DNA of 64,000 nucleotides, taken from assembly GCA_934747255.1 (NCBI GenBank), contig CAKVGH010000003.1, forward strand, positions 34,905 through 98,904, written 5' to 3'. Source of the DNA: an uncultured Clostridia bacterium (GTDB lineage: Bacteria; Bacillota; Clostridia; Christensenellales; UBA1242). Below the pieces are notes generated by a model, which saw only the letters and a program-made list of their open reading frames with translations, was not told the origin of the DNA and ran no database searches. Shown here piece by piece: positions 33,797 to 42,700 of the stretch. Each line of letters opens with the position of its first letter. Within the stretch, counting starts at the first letter, position 1. A program made the position numbers and the translations under genes.

Positions 33797-35419
33797 TTAA
33801 TAACCCATATTCTGTTTTTTTGGCTCTTCATCTATATCGGCGACTAAACATTCGGTAGTAAGAAGGGTAGCAGAAACGCTACTTGCATTTTGGATTGCAC
33901 TCAATGTAACTTTTGTTGGGTCAATAATACCACTATTTAACATATTAACATATTGTCCAGTAAAAGCATTAAAGCCGTACTCAAATTTATCTTTACAAAG
34001 TTTGTTTTGAGTTAAAACATTTTCGAGTACTTCTGTTCCATCAACACCAGCATTTTTACAAATTTGCATTAGTGGAGCAGATAGGGTGTTGAGTACAATT
34101 TGTGCGCCAATTTTTTCGTCACCAGAAAGAGTGGAAACCAATTCTTCTACTTTTTGTTTGCAGGAAAGCAATGCAATTCCACCGCCTGCCACAATACCTT
34201 CCTGTGTGGCTGCTTTTGTAGCGGAAAGTGCATCTTCAAGACGAAGTTTTTTCTCCTTCATTTCCACTTCAGTTGCACTGCCAACGCTAATAACTGCAAC
34301 GCCACCAGATAACTTTGCAAGCCTTTCTTGTAACTTTTCTTTTTCATAATTGCTTTGGGTGGCTTGTATTTGTGATTTTATGCTTGCTATACGCTCTTTC
34401 AATTTTTCTTTATCCCCATATCCTTCTACAATAGTTGTATCGTCCTTGGTAACCTTTACAAATTTTGCTCTGCCCAAATGTTCGACAGTTGCTTGGTTGA
34501 GAGATAAGCCCATTTCGCTACTGATTAGAGTAGCACCTGTTAAAACAGCGATGTCTTCTAAAATTGCTTTTCTTCTGTCGCCAAAGGCTGGTGCTTTTAC
34601 TGCTACACAACTAAATGACCCACGAATTTTATTCACAACCAAAGTTGCAAGTGCTTCGCCTTCAATATCATCGGCGATTATAAGTAGTTTTAGTCCTTGA
34701 TTAACCACTTGTTCGAGAAGTGGAAGTATGTCTTGTAGATTTGTTATTTTTTTGTCAGTGATTAAAATGTAAGCATTGTCTATATCAGCTTCCATTTTAT
34801 CCATATTTGTTGCCATATAACTTGAAGCATAGCCCCTGTCAAACTGCATACCTTCAACAACTTTTAGAGTAGTATCAAGAGTTTTGCTTTCTTCTATGCT
34901 AATAACCCCGTCTGTGCCAACTTTTTCCATAGCATCAGCAATTAGTTTGCCAATTTCTTCATCGCCAGCCGAAATTGTAGCAATTTGTTCAATCTCGGTT
35001 TTAGTGCTGATAGGCTTACTAATTTCCTTTAAGTGATTAGATACAACTTCTGTTGCCTTTGCAATTCCTTTTTTTAATACGACAGGGTTAGCACCTTGCT
35101 TGAATGATGACATTCCATCTGTAATCATTTGTTGAGCGAGTAGTGAAGATGTTGTTGTTCCATCGCCAGCCACATCATTTGTCCTAATGCTAACTTCCTT
35201 TAATAATTGTGCGCCCATATTTTCAAATGGGTCTGCTAAATCAATTTCTCTTGCAATTGTAACACCATCGTTTGTGATGAGTGGGCAAGCATATTTTTTA
35301 TCCAAAACGACATTTCGCCCCTTTGGTCCAAGTGTAATTTTAACCGCATTTGCAACTGCGTCAACGCCTTTTTGAAGAGCATTTCGTGCTTCTTCGCCAT
35401 AAATAATTTTTTTTGCCAT
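33797..35419 (-). CDS. groL: Chaperonin GroEL
   Basis: ATP-dependent 60-kDa chaperonin subunit forming the tetradecameric folding chamber; 540 residues. The sequence begins with AKKIIYGEEARNALQKGVD, has the ATP-binding GDGTTTSSLLAQ near residue 86, the GVISIEE apical segment, and the equatorial GGIALL. The C-terminus ends in KKQNMGY, without the usual GGM-repeat tail. It lies 3 bases after groS. The stretch is otherwise unremarkable. Confidence 0.98.
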   Translation of the reverse strand: MAKKIIYGEEARNALQKGVDAVANAVKITLGPKGRNVVLDKKYACPLITNDGVTIAREIDLADPFENMGAQLLKEVSIRTNDVAGDGTTTSSLLAQQMITDGMSSFKQGANPVVLKKGIAKATEVVSNHLKEISKPISTKTEIEQIATISAGDEEIGKLIADAMEKVGTDGVISIEESKTLDTTLKVVEGMQFDRGYASSYMATNMDKMEADIDNAYILITDKKITNLQDILPLLEQVVNQGLKLLIIADDIEGEALATLVVNKIRGSFSCVAVKAPAFGDRRKAILEDIAVLTGATLISSEMGLSLNQATVEHLGRAKFVKVTKDDTTIVEGYGDKEKLKERIASIKSQIQATQSNYEKEKLQERLAKLSGGVAVISVGSATEVEMKEKKLRLEDALSATKAATQEGIVAGGGIALLSCKQKVEELVSTLSGDEKIGAQIVLNTLSAPLMQICKNAGVDGTEVLENVLTQNKLCKDKFEYGFNAFTGQYVNMLNSGIIDPTKVTLSAIQNASSVSATLLTTECLVADIDEEPKKQNMGY

Positions 35420-35422
35420 ATT

Positions 35423-35704
35423 CTATTCCACCTTTGCCAAAATATCTGCTTGTTTTAGTATAATAACTGTTTCGTTTTCGAGTTTGAATTCGCTTCCTGC
35501 ATACTTACTAAATAGTACTTTATCGCCAACTTTTACAAGCATTTTTACTTCATTTCCGTCAACCATTCCGCCTTCGCCAACAGCAATGACTTCGGCTAGC
35601 CCCGGTCTTTCTTGACTGAGTGAAGGAATAATTATTCCGCTTTTTGTTTCTTCTTGTTTAATTTCATTTACGACAACTTTGTCGAGTAATGGCATAATTT
35701 TCAT
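35423..35704 (-). CDS. groS: Co-chaperonin GroES
   Basis: 10-kDa lid of the GroEL chamber; 93 residues, normal length. The N-terminal MPLLDKVVV segment, the mobile loop ETKSGIIIPSLSQERP and the KVLFSKYAG segment match the family. The ATG follows an AAGGAG site. The promoter at 35725-35753 lies close upstream. The CIRCE operator (TTAGCACTC-N9-GAGTGCTAA) that controls groESL through HrcA in most Bacillota is not visible between the gene and position 35889. Confidence 0.97.
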   Translation of the reverse strand: MKIMPLLDKVVVNEIKQEETKSGIIIPSLSQERPGLAEVIAVGEGGMVDGNEVKMLVKVGDKVLFSKYAGSEFKLENETVIILKQADILAKVE

Positions 35705-35724
35705 AATAATTCTCCTTATTTTCT

Positions 35725-35753
35725 ATTATAAACAAAATTAAAGCATTAGTAAA
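35725..35753 (-). promoter_or_regulatory. Promoter of groESL
   Basis: On the minus strand TTTACT (35753-35748), a 17-bp spacer and TATAAT (35730-35725). No CIRCE element overlaps it. Confidence 0.7.
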
Positions 35754-35889
35754 ATATTTTTTGCTCTATATATTATTGCCAAATTATTTACGCCTAAAAT
35801 CTGGTTTTCATATAAGCACAAAACTATTCATAAAATATTAAAACGCTTTGTAGTATTTTAATACCAAACAAAAAGGGGGTCAATACTTT

Positions 35890-36687
35890 ATGCCAATTAT
35901 TGAGTCAAAATCGGGCTATCAATATGCTTATAGATTATCAACAAAAAGTCATAAACGAATGCCCTTGTTTGTAAAATTTTTGCTTGTAATTTTATGTTTG
36001 GGGGTAATTGGTTTTTGCGGATATTTTGTTGCACTAAAATTACCAAAATATTTGGGCATAAATTCGTCTGTGCTTACAAAAAAACAATCGGTTTACTATT
36101 TATATTGTGGAGAATTTGAGTCACTTGACCAAGCAAATGTTTTTTCTGGACAGATTAAAAATCAAGGCGGAGCAGGATTTATTAAAAAAAATAATGGAAT
36201 ATATTTTGTTTGTTTGGGAGCATATAAAAATTTAGAAGACGCACAAAAAGTTGCTGAAAACTTGATTGATAATAATGTAGAAACGCAAATTCTGGCGGTG
36301 GAACTAAAAGCCATAAGTATGAATAAGTCGTTTGATAAACAAAATAAGGAATTATTAAAAAACGCACTAAATAGTTTTTATAACTCTTATGAGTGTTTGT
36401 ATAATTTAAGTATAAACTACGACAACAAAACCTTTTCCAAAATTGAAGTGCTGGACGAACTAGAAAGGTGGCTGGAAAAAATAAAACTAATTGAAAAAGA
36501 TTTTGCCAGTAACTTGCTTGATAGTAACAATGCAAGTTTGGTTTATATAAAAATTTTTATAAGCCAACTGATTGACAACTTGCAAGACCTTGTTTCAAAG
36601 GAAGCAAATTTTAGTGCTGAAATAAAATATTCGTATATAAACTGCATTGAACTATTTTTGTCACTTCGTCAAGAAATTGAATCTTAA
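35890..36687 (+). CDS. Membrane protein with extracellular SPOR-like domain
   Basis: A 265-residue protein with a short basic cytosolic N-terminus, one membrane helix (about residues 26-48) and an outside domain. Residues ~65-140 resemble a SPOR peptidoglycan-binding repeat: Y-Y-L-Y-C-G-E-F, A-N-V-F-S-G-Q-I-K, Y-F-V-C-L-G-A-Y and the D-A-Q-K-V-A-E-N-L helix. The remaining ~120 residues are helical. SPOR domains bind denuded glycans at septa, so a role in division is plausible; sepF lies 95 bases downstream. An AAAGGGGGT site precedes the ATG. Confidence 0.75.
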   Translation: MPIIESKSGYQYAYRLSTKSHKRMPLFVKFLLVILCLGVIGFCGYFVALKLPKYLGINSSVLTKKQSVYYLYCGEFESLDQANVFSGQIKNQGGAGFIKKNNGIYFVCLGAYKNLEDAQKVAENLIDNNVETQILAVELKAISMNKSFDKQNKELLKNALNSFYNSYECLYNLSINYDNKTFSKIEVLDELERWLEKIKLIEKDFASNLLDSNNASLVYIKIFISQLIDNLQDLVSKEANFSAEIKYSYINCIELFLSLRQEIES

Positions 36688-36719
36688 AACAAAATTTGTA
36701 AACTAAAAAAATAATGTAG

Positions 36720-36748
36720 TTGAATTATAACAAATTGTGTGTTATAAT
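36720..36748 (+). promoter_or_regulatory. Sigma-A promoter of sepF
   Basis: TTGAAT (36720-36725), a 17-bp spacer and a perfect TATAAT (36743-36748). Confidence 0.75.
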
Positions 36749-36781
36749 ATTCTCATAAGAAATTCAAGAGGAAGTTTTGTT

Positions 36782-37162
36782 ATGGGAATATTCAAAAAAA
36801 TTTTGGGTGGTTTAGGCTTAAAACAGCAAGATGAAATAAATAGTCAACAGGTTTACGAAAATTCCTTGCCTGCGGAAAAGGAAAAAACTTTGCCAACAGA
36901 AGAAGAAAAAACAGTAAGCGTCAGCAACTTAAATTGCTATGCTCCAAAAACAAACACAGAAGTAAAAATGATTATTGACTCATTAAAAAAACACGAACCT
37001 TGTATCATCAATTTGGGTGGGTTAACCGAGAGTGATATAAGAAGTATTTTAGATTATCTTGGCGGTGCGTTATATGCTCTTGACGGTATGATTTCAAGAC
37101 TTCAAGGCGATATTTATATTCTTTCACCAAGTGGAATAAAGATAACTTCTAGTACAAATTAA
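36782..37162 (+). CDS. sepF: Cell division protein SepF
   Basis: Membrane-associated FtsZ partner that organises the division septum in Gram-positives; 126 residues. The start at 36782 gives the amphipathic N-terminus MGIFKKILGGLGL expected for membrane binding and has a GAGGAAG site. An acidic linker follows. The SepF domain (~55-126) shows SLKKHEPCIINLGGL, the dimer helix R-S-I-L-D-Y-L-G-G-A-L-Y and the I-Y-I-L-S-P ending. It has its own promoter and terminator. Confidence 0.93.
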   Translation: MGIFKKILGGLGLKQQDEINSQQVYENSLPAEKEKTLPTEEEKTVSVSNLNCYAPKTNTEVKMIIDSLKKHEPCIINLGGLTESDIRSILDYLGGALYALDGMISRLQGDIYILSPSGIKITSSTN

Positions 37163-37216
37163 AAAAATTTGTTTACTTCATTTATATAAAAAAATATAAA
37201 AAAACTATTAAAAATT

Positions 37217-37247
37217 GAAAAAAACAGTCAAATTTGGCTGTTTTTTT
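37217..37247 (+). terminator. Terminator of sepF
   Basis: AAAAACAG and CTGTTTTT with an AAATTT-rich loop and a T run. The A-rich flank allows some activity for the convergent gene as well. Confidence 0.7.
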
Positions 37248-37276
37248 GAAAAATTCTATTGTTTTATTAAAATTAT

Positions 37277-38134
37277 TTATTTTTCTTTTTGGGGTTGATA
37301 TTCAAAAATATCTTTTTCTGGTTTGTTAAATGGCTTGTTAAAATATGAGAAAAATGCAAACAAAAAAAGTATGCTAGAAAAGATTAAATAGTACAAATTG
37401 TATCTCATAAAGTAACTACTTACAAACAAAACAATGGCACTAATAATGTATGCTCTAAATCGTTTTTTATTAAATGCAACAAGCGATAGATTGTTCAACT
37501 TTTGTTTGAAAGTTGTTTTTTGTTTGGGCTTTGGCTTTATATCTAACTCGTAATTTATTGGCTTAAAGAATGTTAAATATGTTTCGGCTTGATTGTAGAG
37601 TTTGATATTGTATTCGGGTGTTTTTTTTGATATATCCTTTGCTGACTTATCAAAATCATTGGCGCAAATAATAATGTTTTTAATGCAAACTTTTTGATTG
37701 TTTAGTTTTTTAATTATGTCCAAAATATTTTCGTCATCAATAGTTTGCTTGGAGTATAGTGGGACTAAAATATAGTCATTAAAACTAATATAAAATGAGT
37801 GAGTCGTGTAAGGGATACTGCGTTTTTTTAATGTCTTTTCAAATTCTAGTAGAACTTGTTTTTTTGAGGAAAATAGCAAAAAATTGCTTAAATTTTCAAT
37901 AAAAACTGCCTCTTTTTGTGAAATTTCTAATTTTTTTTGCTTTTTGTTAGTCAGTAAATGAATTAGCGAACACAACAAAAAAGTTATTAAACCAGTATAC
38001 AAAAAAATTAAAAGTGTATTATGTTCGTAATATCTAACCCATAAAAATGCAACAAAAAATATTGTGAGAATAAGTACAAAATTGTCTATAATTTTTGATG
38101 CAAATGTTTTTTTCATATTCATAATTTTTGACAA
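37277..38134 (-). CDS. Hypothetical protein with two membrane hairpins
   Basis: A 285-residue protein: two N-terminal helices (about residues 17-60), a ~135-residue soluble middle, and two C-terminal helices (~228-265) followed by a charged tail. The middle has alternating strands such as YILVPLYSK and IKNIIICANDFD, reminiscent of a small nuclease-like or Rossmann-type fold, but I cannot assign it. The first codon is uncertain: TTG 38134, ATG 38122 and ATG 38116 are all in frame and none has a ribosome site. It is divergent from tsaE. Confidence 0.55.
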   Translation of the reverse strand: MSKIMNMKKTFASKIIDNFVLILTIFFVAFLWVRYYEHNTLLIFLYTGLITFLLCSLIHLLTNKKQKKLEISQKEAVFIENLSNFLLFSSKKQVLLEFEKTLKKRSIPYTTHSFYISFNDYILVPLYSKQTIDDENILDIIKKLNNQKVCIKNIIICANDFDKSAKDISKKTPEYNIKLYNQAETYLTFFKPINYELDIKPKPKQKTTFKQKLNNLSLVAFNKKRFRAYIISAIVLFVSSYFMRYNLYYLIFSSILFLFAFFSYFNKPFNKPEKDIFEYQPQKEK

Positions 38135-38210
38135 GAATTTTTTATTTATGCATTATTGAGTGTACAAAATTTACATTAAGTGATATAATAAAATTTATTA
38201 TAGGAGTAAT

Positions 38211-38630
38211 ATGGAATACATTTCAAAGTCTACAAAAGATACAGATAAATTGGCAAAAAAAATTGCTTCAAAACTTGTTGGCGGTGAAACAATAGTTTTG
38301 AGTGGTGACCTTGGTGCAGGCAAAACAACTTTTACAAAAGGCTTGTGTAAGGCATTAAAGATTAAGGAAAATATTACAAGTCCAACTTTTACCTTAATGA
38401 ATATTTACGAAAGTGGTAGGCTGAAACTTTACCATTTTGATATGTATAGAATAGAAGATGAAAGCGAAGCGATGGAATTGGGGCTCAATGAATTTTTTGC
38501 TGGAAACGGCGTATGCGTTATAGAGTGGGCGGAAAACATTAAACACCTTTTGCCAAAAAACTATATTAAAATTACGATTACAAAACTTGGCGAAACACAA
38601 CGAAAATTTTTGATAGAAGGATTGGAATAA
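38211..38630 (+). CDS. tsaE: tRNA threonylcarbamoyladenosine biosynthesis ATPase TsaE
   Basis: P-loop ATPase that works with TsaB and TsaD in making t6A37 on ANN-decoding tRNAs; 139 residues. The Walker A motif GDLGAGKTTFTKGL is near residue 34, followed by SPTFTLMN, Y-H-F-D-M-Y-R and the conserved IEWAE. An AGGAG site precedes the ATG. Its stop overlaps the tsaB-rimI start by one base (TAATG). tsaD is not in the window. Confidence 0.96.
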   Translation: MEYISKSTKDTDKLAKKIASKLVGGETIVLSGDLGAGKTTFTKGLCKALKIKENITSPTFTLMNIYESGRLKLYHFDMYRIEDESEAMELGLNEFFAGNGVCVIEWAENIKHLLPKNYIKITITKLGETQRKFLIEGLE

Positions 38631-39703
38631 TGAAAGCATTAGGAATAGATTGTAGTACAAGCATTGCACAAGTGTGCTTGATTGATAATGAAAAAGTTTT
38701 AACTGAAAAAGTCGACAGCCCACATTGTGAAAAAATAATGGTAAAAATTGATGAAATGTTAAAAAGTCAAAATCTTGAAGTAATGGACCTTGACTCACTT
38801 TGTGTTGTGCTAGGACCAGGTTCGTTTACAGGTATTAGAATTGCTGTTGCAACTATTAAAGGTATGAGTGTTGTAAATAAAAATGCAAAACTAATTAGCT
38901 TAAACTCTTTTGACATTGTTGCTGAAAATGTGCGTGAAAAAAGATTCTTGGTGGTTCTCGAAAGCGGTAATGAAGACAAGTATGTTGCATTATACGAAAA
39001 TTTTGTTTGCAAACAGATTTTTTACTTAAAACAAAGTGAAATTTTGGCTTACTGTGAAAAGAATAAAATAAAAGCATTTGCAAACATAAATGAAAAAGAA
39101 TTTTTAAGTGATGGTATAGAGTTTGTGGAAATTAACCAAGATACACTTTACAATTTGATGATTAAAAAGACAATGAAAAATGAGTTTTGTCAAATTAGTG
39201 AACTTGCTCCAATTTATGTAAAATTGAGTCAAGCAGAGCGTGCTAGAAGTGAAAAGATTTTGGCAAACCTTGTTATTGAACCAGCAAAAAATAGTAGAGA
39301 ACTTTTTGAAATTGACCAAAAATGTTTTAGTTTTGATGCGTGGAGTGAAAGTTTGTTTGACCAAGAAATTATGCAAAACAATAAGTATTATTACATTGCA
39401 AAATACGATGGCAAAAATATTGGTTTTGTAGGATTTGAAACAAATTTGGACGATATGAATTTGCAAAAGATTGCAGTGCTTGAAGATTATCGCAATTGTG
39501 GAGTGGCAACAAAACTTTTTGAGTACTCCCTTCAAAAAAAGCAAGAATTAAACAAAGATAAATACTTTTTGGAAGTTGATGTAAATAATCAAACAGCGGT
39601 AAAACTCTATGAAAAATTGGGCTTCAAAGTATTGCAAAAAAGAGAAAACTATTACAAAAATGGGGACGCTTGTTTTGTAATGCAGTATAGCAAAAGTGAA
39701 TAA
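38630..39703 (+). CDS. tsaB: TsaB-RimI fusion protein
   Basis: A 357-residue two-domain protein. Residues 1-~205 are TsaB, the ASKHA-fold partner of TsaD, with GIDCSTSIAQV at the start and LGPGSFTGIRIAVATIKG near residue 62. Residues ~215-357 are a GNAT acetyltransferase of the RimI type, with LQKIAVLEDYRNCGVATKL forming the acetyl-CoA loop and AVKLYEKLGFKVL near the end. RimI acetylates ribosomal protein S18 in E. coli. The two genes are usually separate neighbours; here they are one frame. It overlaps tsaE by one base. Confidence 0.93.
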   Translation: MKALGIDCSTSIAQVCLIDNEKVLTEKVDSPHCEKIMVKIDEMLKSQNLEVMDLDSLCVVLGPGSFTGIRIAVATIKGMSVVNKNAKLISLNSFDIVAENVREKRFLVVLESGNEDKYVALYENFVCKQIFYLKQSEILAYCEKNKIKAFANINEKEFLSDGIEFVEINQDTLYNLMIKKTMKNEFCQISELAPIYVKLSQAERARSEKILANLVIEPAKNSRELFEIDQKCFSFDAWSESLFDQEIMQNNKYYYIAKYDGKNIGFVGFETNLDDMNLQKIAVLEDYRNCGVATKLFEYSLQKKQELNKDKYFLEVDVNNQTAVKLYEKLGFKVLQKRENYYKNGDACFVMQYSKSE

Positions 39704-39727
39704 AATATCATATATAATTAGGAAATA

Positions 39728-40471
39728 ATGAAAAGAAAATTTAATGGTGTAGATATAAATTTTAGAGTACAAAAAAACGAGAGTGAAAATAATTTTGTAC
39801 TCCTTTTGCACGGCTGGGGCGGTAGTTTGAATAGTTTTAGGGGACTGGAAGACTATCTTATAAAAAACGGCTATTCTGTTGTAAATATCGACTTTCCAGC
39901 ATTTGGAAATAGTGATATGCCTAACGAATATTTCTGTCTTGATGATTATGTAAAAATTATTAAAGAGATAATCGAATTTTTAGGACAAGAAAAAGTTGAT
40001 ATTGTGGCACACTCTTTTGGTGGTAGAGTTGGTATTAAACTTGCGGGAACTACTGATTGTGTAAACAAACTAGTTTTGGTAGATAGTGCGGGAATAAAGC
40101 CTAAATTCAGTTTGAAAAGATATTTGAAAATTAGAAAGTACAAATTTTTGAAGTTTTTGAATAAAATTAAATTAACAAAAAAAGACTTATCAAAATATGG
40201 TAGCGAAGATTACATTGCATTGCCACCACAAATGAAAAGCATTTTTATTAGAATTGTAAACGAAGATTTGATATCTTTTTTGCCTAAAATTAAATGTCCA
40301 ACTCTATTGGTGTGGGGAGAAAATGACGAAAGCACACCGCTTTATATGGCTCACAAAATGAATAAGTACATAAAAAATAGCGGGCTTGTGGTTTTCAAAA
40401 ATTCGGGACATTTTAGTTATCTACAAAATCATAATCAATTTTGTTTGATTGTTGATTCGTTTTTGAAGTAA
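39728..40471 (+). CDS. Alpha/beta hydrolase
   Basis: A 247-residue cytosolic hydrolase. The oxyanion LLHGWGG motif is near residue 26, the nucleophile serine sits in AHSFGGRVG, the acid is in LVWGENDESTP and the catalytic histidine in SGHFSY, so the triad is complete. Substrate is not predictable. It is packed between tsaB-rimI and the Mur ligase with gaps of 24 and 18 bases, so it belongs to their operon. A weak AGGAAA site precedes the ATG. Confidence 0.9.
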   Translation: MKRKFNGVDINFRVQKNESENNFVLLLHGWGGSLNSFRGLEDYLIKNGYSVVNIDFPAFGNSDMPNEYFCLDDYVKIIKEIIEFLGQEKVDIVAHSFGGRVGIKLAGTTDCVNKLVLVDSAGIKPKFSLKRYLKIRKYKFLKFLNKIKLTKKDLSKYGSEDYIALPPQMKSIFIRIVNEDLISFLPKIKCPTLLVWGENDESTPLYMAHKMNKYIKNSGLVVFKNSGHFSYLQNHNQFCLIVDSFLK

Positions 40472-40489
40472 AATAAGTTTGGAGGCAGT

Positions 40490-42130
40490 ATGGATTTTTT
40501 TGACCCAAATAACCCAGTTTTATATATATCAATAGCACTAACGCTGATAAATTCGGTGGTGCTATGTTTTGCGGGATATAAGTTTTTTCAAGTAATGCAA
40601 ATTGGGGGATATTCCAACAGGGCTTATGGTCATTGGCTAAAAGACACCAAAGCAAAGTGGATTAGTAGAATCGTTATTTTATTCTTTTTAACCTGCGTAT
40701 CTATTGTCATTTGTAATGTCTTATTTGGAGCGTTTAGTGACGAAAAGTTGTATGGCTATATAGGTCTTATATTTTACTTTACACTAGTAATTTTATTTAT
40801 CGTGAGTATGTTCAAAGTACCACAAAAAACACCACTTAAACTTACAAAAAGAATGTGGAGACTAATTGTTGTTTACTTTATTTTAATGATGATATTCTGT
40901 TTTGGCTTGCTTTATATTGCTTATGACTTTACCTATCACTTTAAGTATGCAAGTTTGTCTGTTACTATTTTGTTAATGCCACTACTTGTTCCAGTAGCAA
41001 ATATGATTATTAGACCACTTGAAAACTTGATAAAACATTCGTACAAAGTAAAGTCACGAAAGAAACTAGAAAGTATGAAAAACTTAACCGTTATTGGAAT
41101 TACAGGCAGTTACGGAAAAACAAGCACAAAAAACTTTTTGTATCAAATTTTGAAAAATTCTTATTCTGTATATTCTACACCTAGTTCGTACAACACACCA
41201 ATGGGCTTATCAAAGGTTATATTAAAGGAATTAAAGCCCGAACATCAAATATTTATTGCCGAAATGGGTGCGATAAGGCGTGGCGATATTAAGGAAATTT
41301 GCGATTTTGTAAAGCCAAACATTGCTGTTTTAACCGCTATTGGCGATCAGCATTTATTGACTTTCAAAACGGTAGAAAATATTAAACGAACCAAGTTTGA
41401 ATTGATTGAAAGTTTGAATGAAAATGGCAAAGCGTATTTTAATGACAACTCGCAAGATGTGGAAGATTTGTTTAATCAATGCACGCTAGAAAATAAGAGT
41501 AAAATAAAACTAAATGATAAAGACTCTCAATTTACGGCATACGATATTATAGCGGACGAAGATGGGTTAAAATTTACTTTGAAATTGCGAAATGAGACTG
41601 TGTCTTGCTCGACAAAAATATTGGGCGAACATAACATTGAAAATATAGTAACCGCAAGTGCAGTTGCGTATGATTTGAATGTTCCAGCAAAAGTAATTGC
41701 AAAGGCTATTTCAAAGTTAGAACCAGCAAATCACAGACTAGAATTAAGCAAAGCACCAAACGGTGTTATCATAATTGATGATAGTTTCAATGCTAACACT
41801 GTTGGAACAAAAATGGCACTCAAAACTTTGTCTTACTTTGAAGGTAGACGCAAAGTAATTGTTACTCCGGGTCTTGTTGATTTGGGCGATATCGAAGCCG
41901 AAGCAAACGAACTTTTTGGCAAGGAAATTGCCAAGGTTTGCGACCTTGTTGTGATAGTCAATAAGAATAATAAGGAAGCACTAAAAAGTGGCTTACAAAG
42001 TCAATCTTATCCAGAAGAGAACATTTATTTTACAGATACACTTGCTGATGCAACAAAGTTGTTTAGCACAATATTAAAACGGGGCGATGTAGTTTTGATA
42101 GAAAATGATTTGCCAGATAATTATAGTTAA
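40490..42130 (+). CDS. Membrane-anchored MurF-like Mur ligase
   Basis: A 546-residue protein. Residues ~1-175 contain about five membrane helices, and the rest is a Mur ligase resembling MurF, which adds D-Ala-D-Ala to UDP-MurNAc-tripeptide. The P-loop GITGSYGKTST is at residues 203-213, the central domain has the AEMGAIRRGDI segment, and the C-terminal domain has NHRLELS, IIDDSFNAN, and ends GDVVLIENDLPDN. The membrane-fused form is known in some Clostridia. MurF function is likely but another amide-ligase role cannot be excluded. The ATG has a TTGGAGG site. Confidence 0.85.
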   Translation: MDFFDPNNPVLYISIALTLINSVVLCFAGYKFFQVMQIGGYSNRAYGHWLKDTKAKWISRIVILFFLTCVSIVICNVLFGAFSDEKLYGYIGLIFYFTLVILFIVSMFKVPQKTPLKLTKRMWRLIVVYFILMMIFCFGLLYIAYDFTYHFKYASLSVTILLMPLLVPVANMIIRPLENLIKHSYKVKSRKKLESMKNLTVIGITGSYGKTSTKNFLYQILKNSYSVYSTPSSYNTPMGLSKVILKELKPEHQIFIAEMGAIRRGDIKEICDFVKPNIAVLTAIGDQHLLTFKTVENIKRTKFELIESLNENGKAYFNDNSQDVEDLFNQCTLENKSKIKLNDKDSQFTAYDIIADEDGLKFTLKLRNETVSCSTKILGEHNIENIVTASAVAYDLNVPAKVIAKAISKLEPANHRLELSKAPNGVIIIDDSFNANTVGTKMALKTLSYFEGRRKVIVTPGLVDLGDIEAEANELFGKEIAKVCDLVVIVNKNNKEALKSGLQSQSYPEENIYFTDTLADATKLFSTILKRGDVVLIENDLPDNYS

Positions 42131-42187
42131 AAGTGTTGACAACTTGAAAAAAAAGCTGAAATAAAAATAAATTAAAAGATGGTCTAA

Positions 42188-42298
42188 AAAAATTATCAGG
42201 GAAATTTGATTATTGTTAGCCACGATAAAACTTTGATAGATAATGTTTGTAATAAAAAATATTTAATCAATAATCACCAGTTGAATTTAGTAAGTTAA
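42188..42298 (+). pseudogene. 3' remnant of an ABC-F ATPase gene
   Basis: In one frame this stretch reads KNYQGNLIIVSHDKTLIDNV, followed after seven codons by a tail and TAA. The Q-G-N-L-I-I-V-S-H-D-K core is the Walker B/H-loop region of the second ATPase domain of ABC-F ribosome-protection and translation factors. Frame-shifted codons precede it and no other part of the gene remains. It is therefore a decayed gene end left after the Mur ligase gene. Confidence 0.65.
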
Positions 42299-42340
42299 TA
42301 AAAAAATGACTTGCATTGTTAAACTATAGGTAAAAATATC

Positions 42341-42374
42341 AAAAAATCCGCTATAAAGATTATAACGGATTTTT
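42341..42374 (+). terminator. Terminator after the tsaE-murF operon
   Basis: AAAAATCCG and CGGATTTTT close a hairpin with an inner TATAA/TTATA stem and T tail. The region 42375-42642 has no gene. Confidence 0.75.
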
Positions 42375-42642
42375 AATGCAGAAAACTGATAATTTTGCAT
42401 TTTAATGATAATTTGCTCAAAATCTAAAAAAATTTTTTAACAAAAATCCAATAAAAACATTAAGTTTACAATTTTTTTTTGAAAAAGTATATATATTTAT
42501 ATAAATAAAAAATATATATATTTTTTATTTAATTTTTCTAAAATACGACCAAAAAACTATTCAAAATTGTATGATACTAAATCTTGTTTACTATACTGAT
42601 TTTTAATGTCCATTATTTTAAGGCAACTCAAAAATAATCTCG

Positions 42643-42672
42643 TTGACATAATAAAAAAAATGGTGTTACTAT
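42643..42672 (+). promoter_or_regulatory. Promoter of the exoprotein/toxin operon
   Basis: TTGACA (42643-42648), an 18-bp spacer and TACTAT (42667-42672). A perfect AAAGGAGGTGA ribosome site follows. Confidence 0.65.
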
Positions 42673-42700
42673 CAAATTGATTATTAAAGGAGGTGAAAAT

